Below are positions 58,432-64,000 of a stretch of DNA of 64,000 bases, piece after piece. The position numbers and the translations under genes were made by a program. Each line of letters starts with the position of its first letter. Position 1 is the stretch's first letter. The notes beneath the pieces are model-generated. The model worked only from the letters and a program-made list of their open reading frames with translations, searched no databases and was not told the DNA's origin. The DNA comes from Cricetomys ansorgei (taxonomy: Eukaryota; Chordata; Mammalia; Rodentia; Nesomyidae), in NCBI GenBank assembly GCA_026225945.1, contig JAMJFZ010001652.1, forward strand, positions 35,001 through 99,000, read 5' to 3'.

Positions 58432-60934
58432 ACATTCAACAATGTGGCATTGCTGAAAAAGATCTGAAATATTTCTATTCGTTTAACATCTAACTGTGTA
58501 CAGATGAATCATCATATTTTCCTAACAGTAATTCTGAGGCATTAGAATGAGGCATAAACTCAGGGGTCATCTGCATTAGAGACGCTGGTCCAACATTTCC
58601 ACTCTACAGCTGATGATGCGAGGAGGGAAATGACCTGTCAAGTTAACACTGAAGCTGTATTGGCGTACACATAGACCAGTTCGGACTTTATTTGCTGATC
58701 TCCTGCACAGTTTTGTCACTGTGCAGATAGTTGCCTTCTTAGACTCCTATGTTACTGGATTCCGCTGTGTCTGACCATGGATCAAGGAGACTAGAGGAAG
58801 AAGGGGGCTGGGGTGTTTCTACTACCTCTCCATTTCCAGTTGAGCCCCATCTCTACTGTGCTCCCGCAACCATCAGACTGGCCCGCCATAGTTCCAGTTT
58901 CCCGTGGCTCCCAAAATCCGATAACACTTCCTCCTTCCTTTTGCTTCCAGCCTAAGGGTGGGAACAATTTCTAACTGCTGTGAGCCATCTCTCACTATGT
59001 TAAGGAGAGTTTCTCATTTTGCCCATCTTAGTGTAGTCAAGGCTCTCAAATCCCCACTTGCAAATTCTGTTGTTTTCCTCTTCACATTCTTTATGAAATT
59101 GTAACTTCATGCCTTTCCACAAAATTGATGATTTCCAACCACATTGCCAGTGCAGCGAACTGCCCCAAATCCTACCCACAATCCCTTTTCTGTAGCTACA
59201 GTTGGCTTCTGTTGTTTACAACTGAGAATTCCCATGACTGCTGTAAGCACAGACATGGTTGGGTTTGTAATTTGTTGTTGGATCTGTGGATCAGAATCTT
59301 TGCAGAGACCCCCTAATATGTATCCTTTCTGAAAACCACTCAGGTTATTCTGTCTCCCAGAGTGCTTCTCTCAACAGGTTCTTAATAGGCACAACAGAGA
59401 TAGAGAAAGTTACAGTTGGGGAATATAAAGTCAAAAGCCTCATCTCTTGGTCTTTACACTTTTAGGTTCAGTATACAATGAGAAACAACATCTTGTGGGG
59501 AATTCTGTTAAAACAGGTCTTGTTTTTCTTCCCATTTAAGTAATAATTTAACTAATTTATAAGATGGTTAAGTTTATATAAATGATAAGAAGAATGTCTT
59601 CATATATCTGTGGCCCTCATTAGAATGTGGGCTTTCTCAGAAGCAAGAGTTGTATCTAACTCTTTCATTTGTATGTGCTCAGCATCTAACAAATGTCTAG
59701 AATAAATAAGTACTCAATAAATGTTTATAGGGTGCCTAACCAACAATATATCACAAAGAGAAAGCTGCAGCTGTAAACCTCCACAACAGCTTAAACTAAA
59801 AATACATGCTCCAAGGGCTATAAAATGGGCATAATGGTTTCTGCACTAATAAAAGGAGCTGCACTTTGTGCCATAAAATACACAGAGGACATAAACAATT
59901 ACCATTCGACTTTATTACAAATTTGACCTAAAACTCTAGCAGGTCACACAATAACTTGGACTATTAAAGTGGGATTAATGTTTGGAAGTGGACGACAGAG
60001 GATTGAGAAGCAACTCAGGGGTCTAAAGCCTCAAGTTAGAAGTGATGTCAGAGGGCCATGGGGCGGGAAGGCACTGAAACGGCATTCACTAGTTAATATA
60101 CCAGGACCAGACTCGTGATTTTTCAGAATACCAATTTCCTTCCATAATTAAGAATTTGATATTAATGAGGGTGTCATATAAAAGCCAAATAATTTAACAG
60201 ACAGAACCAGCCTTAGACCCTGGAGGGTTACTTCTCACTTCTTTGTAAGAGATTTTTTCTGACACTTGATATTTTGCAGGCTGTTCAGCCTGAAGGCCTC
60301 TAGTAAAATGAAGTGCAAAATCAAATTATAGGCAGTGTTTAAGCACCAGAACCTAAAACACTCTAGTCAATTAGCATCTGATTGATTGAGAGAGCTTGGG
60401 CAGCTCCAAGAGGCAAGGGTGATCCCAGGTGACTTTTCTCACTGCTGAAGAAGTTTAGTGTAATATAGCACTAACAATTAGCATGCAGGGAAAGTATCCA
60501 TTACCACTCTACAGAATTTGGACTCCTGCAAGTCCTAGAGACCTGACACTGGTATCACCTTCTCTGTAGAAAATTAGCTGAGGTTCTCTGATAGGATAAC
60601 ATTCAATTCATTTCAAATTGTTCTTTTGCTACCAAGATGGTTTTGAAAGGAAAAATGAAAGTGCAGTATAAAAAAGATAGCACTGAGTGGAGAAGCAAGC
60701 TAGAAGAAAGTCATTGTAATGCTATTCTCAAAGCCAGAAAACTGGACCCTGTCCTCTGAGGTCAGAGTCTTACTGAGCCCGAAGGGAGGAACGGGCTTTA
60801 GAGCAAGAAGACTCGTTACCTTCCATAAAGGAAGGTCCCCTGGCTACTGAAATTCTACTCCTTTTCTATTCCAAGACATTATAAAAATGAACGAAAGATG
60901 GTAAATGTTTTATTGGCCTTTATGATTTGACTGG

Positions 60935-61010
60935 AGGCTAGGTGTGCAGCTCAGTGCAGAATGCTAGTCTAGCATGTGCAAGGCCTTGGGTTTGATACCT
61001 ACAAGACTGT
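60935..61010 (+). mobile_element. ID/B4-like SINE fragment
   Basis: 'gctaggtgtgcagctcagtg' then 'gtgcaaggccttgggtttga' is a diverged tRNA-Ala-type SINE head. Confidence 0.6.
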
Positions 61011-62277
61011 GCTGTAACTCCATCCAACCACCTCTTCTGTACGGTCCTGTGGCTCAAGGGTGGTGTGGGTAGCAGAGATGCAAATGTCAATGTACAAACA
61101 GGACTCCTCATGCAGAAGAGGCTAGGGGTGGGCAGAAAGTACACAGCCTGGGGGCAAATTTCACTCCCATCTCTCTCTGCCTTTGCTGGACAGATTTAGG
61201 CAAATTGCCCACTGGGGAACCTGTTTTGTCACCTTTCAAAGTCATATGGGCCACCAACTTTCCCAAGGTGTGTGTAGAGCAGCCCCAGGATAGAGTGCGT
61301 GCCCTGGAGTCGAGCCCTTCCTCTCAGTCCTTCCTGCTTCTTCCTGCAGTTTACCTTGCACTAGAATTCCTTTTCATGGCTGCTCCTCTCAATAGCTCAG
61401 AACTCTTCAGAGAAAAGGAAGAAACTGAGTTTTCAGGAGCTTACACTCTATGTGCAGACCAACTCGGGTGCTTCACATACGCAACCGTTCTATGTAAGCA
61501 GCAAATCTGAGCTGGGGTCAGTGGCAGCCAAAGCAGCATCCATTAGGGAAGTGGTGCATCTTCCGACAGGATCTGTGCAGTGCCTGGTTGTCTATGCAGG
61601 AGGCACAGTCTGTTTGGGCAGAGCAGGTGCAGTATTGGGGGACTTTGTGGGTTAAGAGACCAAAGCCTCCCACTCACTCTACCCAGCTGCCTGGGGATGT
61701 GATGGGTATATCGAGGGTCAGACAGATATGAATGTGTGTAATAGGGCTCAAAAGCCAGTAAGGAACAGATTGGGTGTGACTTGGAATGCTGAGGGTTTGA
61801 ACTTCATTGCATAGACCACAAGGACCAGTGATGGCGCTCGAGCGGGAGACTAGTAAGTTGTGATGTACATATGAGTTACAATATCCCTGGAGCTGAACGA
61901 AGGGGAAGGGGCATGTTAAAAGCTTGAACTTTGCAAACAGCTGAGTGTGGCTTTAGGCTCCTCCTCCAGCATTGCGGGAGTGCTGGTGAAGGTAAAATAA
62001 CAGTAAACATTTGTGCTATACAGCACCCTGTGTGCCGGACATTATCCCAACACCTTACCTGCATCCACCCCTTTACTCCACACTATAACCCTTTGAGGCA
62101 GGCACTATCATGACCCATTTTCTAGTTGAGAAAACTGATGTTTAAGTAGCTTGCCCAAGGTCCTGGTGTAGCCAGGGTTTGAGCTCATTCAGATGTTTCC
62201 AGAGGTCAGTTTAGAGGCCAACAACTCCAGGGTACCCTACCGTGGTGCCAAGGACTCCGTGAAGAGTTGATATTATG

Positions 62278-62328
62278 AGTATCAGGAAAGGAGAGAGGGA
62301 GGGAGGGGGAGAGAGAGGGAGAAAGAGA

Positions 62329-62384
<56 letters not shown>

Positions 62385-62430
62385 GAGAGAGAGAGAGAAA
62401 GGGAGAGATGGAGGGAGGGAGGGAGGACCA
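62278..62430. repeat. (GA)n/(GGGA)n purine tract
   Basis: About 150 bases of GA, GGGA and GAAA units, almost pure purine on the + strand, able to form triplex DNA. Confidence 0.95.
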
Positions 62431-63288
62431 GGAAATGAAAGAAGAATCCAAACATGGGGCCGCAGGGAAAGTGAACGGACAGGCACTGTCACAGGGGGGT
62501 CACGGAGTCCTAGTGAGTAATCTTAGGTGCCACCTCCTGTGACCCTTGCTATCTTCTCTGCACCCTCACTACGGAAAACTTAAGTTCTCTGAAACTGAGT
62601 TCATTACCTACGGGCAGATTTAAGCAATGATGATTCTACACACTGTTATAGGAGAAGTATTCAGAAACAGCTTAGCCTGCCGGCTACGCTGCCCAAAACA
62701 TTACTTTGAAAAACTAGCAATTTAAAGATGTGAAATGGACCGTGAAAATAATTAGATGGGCTGGATCTCCTGTTTGGAAGGAAGAGCCCCATGAGTTATT
62801 CAAGGTACTTTGTAATGAGGCCTGGTGCACTACCCCTTCTGGGCCATTAAGTGAGGCTAACTCCCAGGGCTCAAATCTGCCCTCATGCCTCACAACATCT
62901 GTATCACCAATTCCGTTTCCAAGATGCAGAATTTGCCCCATTTTCTTCCCTCTTCCACCTGCACGTGCCCACGAAGCTGATCTCTACGGTGTGGTTCAGC
63001 AGGCCTTTCTGCTTCTGGTTGGATTCAACCAATAGGGGTCCGGGATGAACAATCAGAAAGTGTGAGATCAGGACTTTTGTGTCAGTTGCTTTTCCCAGTA
63101 GGAGCAGCCCATTAATAGAAAAGAAGCAGAAGGACAAGCGCAGAGACGGCAGCATGGCGGTGCTGAGCTACCACTGTCACTTTAACATTAAAGCTACTTC
63201 TTTCACATCAGGGTCAAGATCTAGAGCTCACACTGCCTCTCTTCCTCCCAGGCTAGTCTGTTCTGATGGTGTCTCCATATGTTTGCAG

Positions 63289-63413
63289 GCCTTTCTCCGT
63301 AGAGCCAACGAATGGGATTCTTACTGTGGGCGAGTCCATGCAATTGGAAGTGGACTTTGAGCCACAGACGGTGGGCAATCACAGTGGAAAACTCATTGTG
63401 ACTTACGATACAG
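63289..63413 (+). CDS. Hydin: Hydin exon 7 (second ASH domain, last complete exon)
   Basis: The 125-base exon (rest of codon 263 to residue 304, plus one base) has acceptor atgtttgcag|gccttt and donor cag|gtatgc. It reads PFSVEPTNGILTVGESMQL, then VDFEPQTVGNHSGKLIVTY, the diagnostic second half of an ASH domain: PF.V.P..G.L..GES, V.F.P, G.HSG.L...Y. Phase 1 at the 3' end predicts a following exon that completes a Gly codon, but no such exon was recognised in 63414-64000. It is the last exon inside the window. Confidence 0.98.
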
Positions 63414-64000
63414 GTATGCTTCGTCTTTTCCTTTCATGTTCAGTTCTACATAGCATGAAGGGGCAAACGGAAAAATGAGGAGGCCGAGATGGGTTGGGTG
63501 ACATGGGCTTAAATTAAGATCTGAAACGTAAGGAGCCGAAATACGAGTGTTTTCACCAGAAATGATGCCAAGTCTTATAAAACTCCCACCCAATTGGCTG
63601 CCCCACTCTGAAAGCCTGAGGAATCTATACCCAGAAGTCACTGTGATTGGTGGAGGTTATTTGTGTGTATATGAAAACAGGGGGTAATGTTCACCCCATG
63701 TGGTTCCCATTTGACTTGCGGCTGCATTTGTCTAGTGTTCTTTTTAAATGTATGCAAACCCAAGTTCAAAATATTCTTGTATGTTCCCACTTGCCTATTT
63801 AAGATCCAGTGACCGTAGTCCTTGTGTCAAGCAAGTGTTGAATTTAATATCTCATATAAATCCTGGACTCTCTCTGTTGCCATCAGCATTTTTTCATGGT
63901 CACATCCCATAATTAATTATGGAAATTACATACTTTTCGCTAATATTTTGCCTACAGCTGTGTAGACTGCTATCTTTTGAAATATATAGACGGCATTGTA
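63414..64000 (+). other. Start of Hydin intron 7
   Basis: Begins with donor gtatgc. No further exon, SINE or repeat was recognised before the window ends. Confidence 0.85.

Larger units (their letters stand above)
55973..63288 (+). other. Hydin intron 6
   Basis: Contains a poly-T run (about 56548-56565), GA-rich repeats (56804-56946, 62278-62430), B2-type SINE pieces (57490-57660, 57700-57925, 58100-58225), an A-rich tract and an ID/B4-like piece (60935-61010). The stretches 56000-56540, 56950-57480, 58440-60930, 61010-62270 and 62440-63280 show no supported exon. Confidence 0.8.

Overview
The window is nuclear DNA from a muroid rodent. It has spliced coding exons with GT/AG borders, dense rodent SINEs (B1, B2, B3/B4, RSINE1-like), rodent LTR pieces of the ORR1/MaLR kind, and long simple repeats. 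Species cannot be settled by reading. I saw no young rat-type ID element, which mildly favours a mouse-like genome over rat.

One gene is recognisable: Hydin, on the + strand, entered at its 5' end. Seven exons are proposed: 10432-10480 (with an uncertain 5' UTR), 33463-33620, 35485-35610, 39964-40083, 43395-43529, 55773-55972 and 63289-63413. Their phases join without a break and give the first 304 residues plus one base of a protein that is about 5,100 residues in mammals. Hydin is the giant ASH-domain protein of the ciliary central apparatus (C2b projection). The window holds its short N-terminal leader, the first ASH/MSP-like Ig domain and most of the second. The rest lies beyond 64000.

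Layout. 1-10300: intergenic DNA upstream of Hydin, with SINEs, LTR remnants, a very long CA tract and a TA tract, and no gene seen. 10300-10480: promoter and first exon, with a forkhead-type motif, a CCAAT box and a near-perfect RFX X-box, as expected for a motile-cilium gene. 10481-33462: a 23 kb first intron with two large tandem arrays (a 6/7-bp array at 18685-19773 and a 33-bp minisatellite of about 53 copies at 23055-24806) and a broken ferritin heavy chain retrocopy at 32458-32682. 33463-64000: exons 2-7 and introns 2-6, with SINEs, an old antisense L1 fragment, LTR pieces and GA-rich simple repeats.

No tRNA, rRNA, CRISPR or bacterial-type feature is present. The items most worth a second look are the promoter X-box inside the 5' leader, an upstream ORF whose stop overlaps an in-frame ATG of exon 2, the minisatellite whose unit is both a hairpin and a one-mismatch estrogen response element, a perfect four-unit heat-shock element in intron 5, and a B2 SINE 10 bp behind a splice donor.
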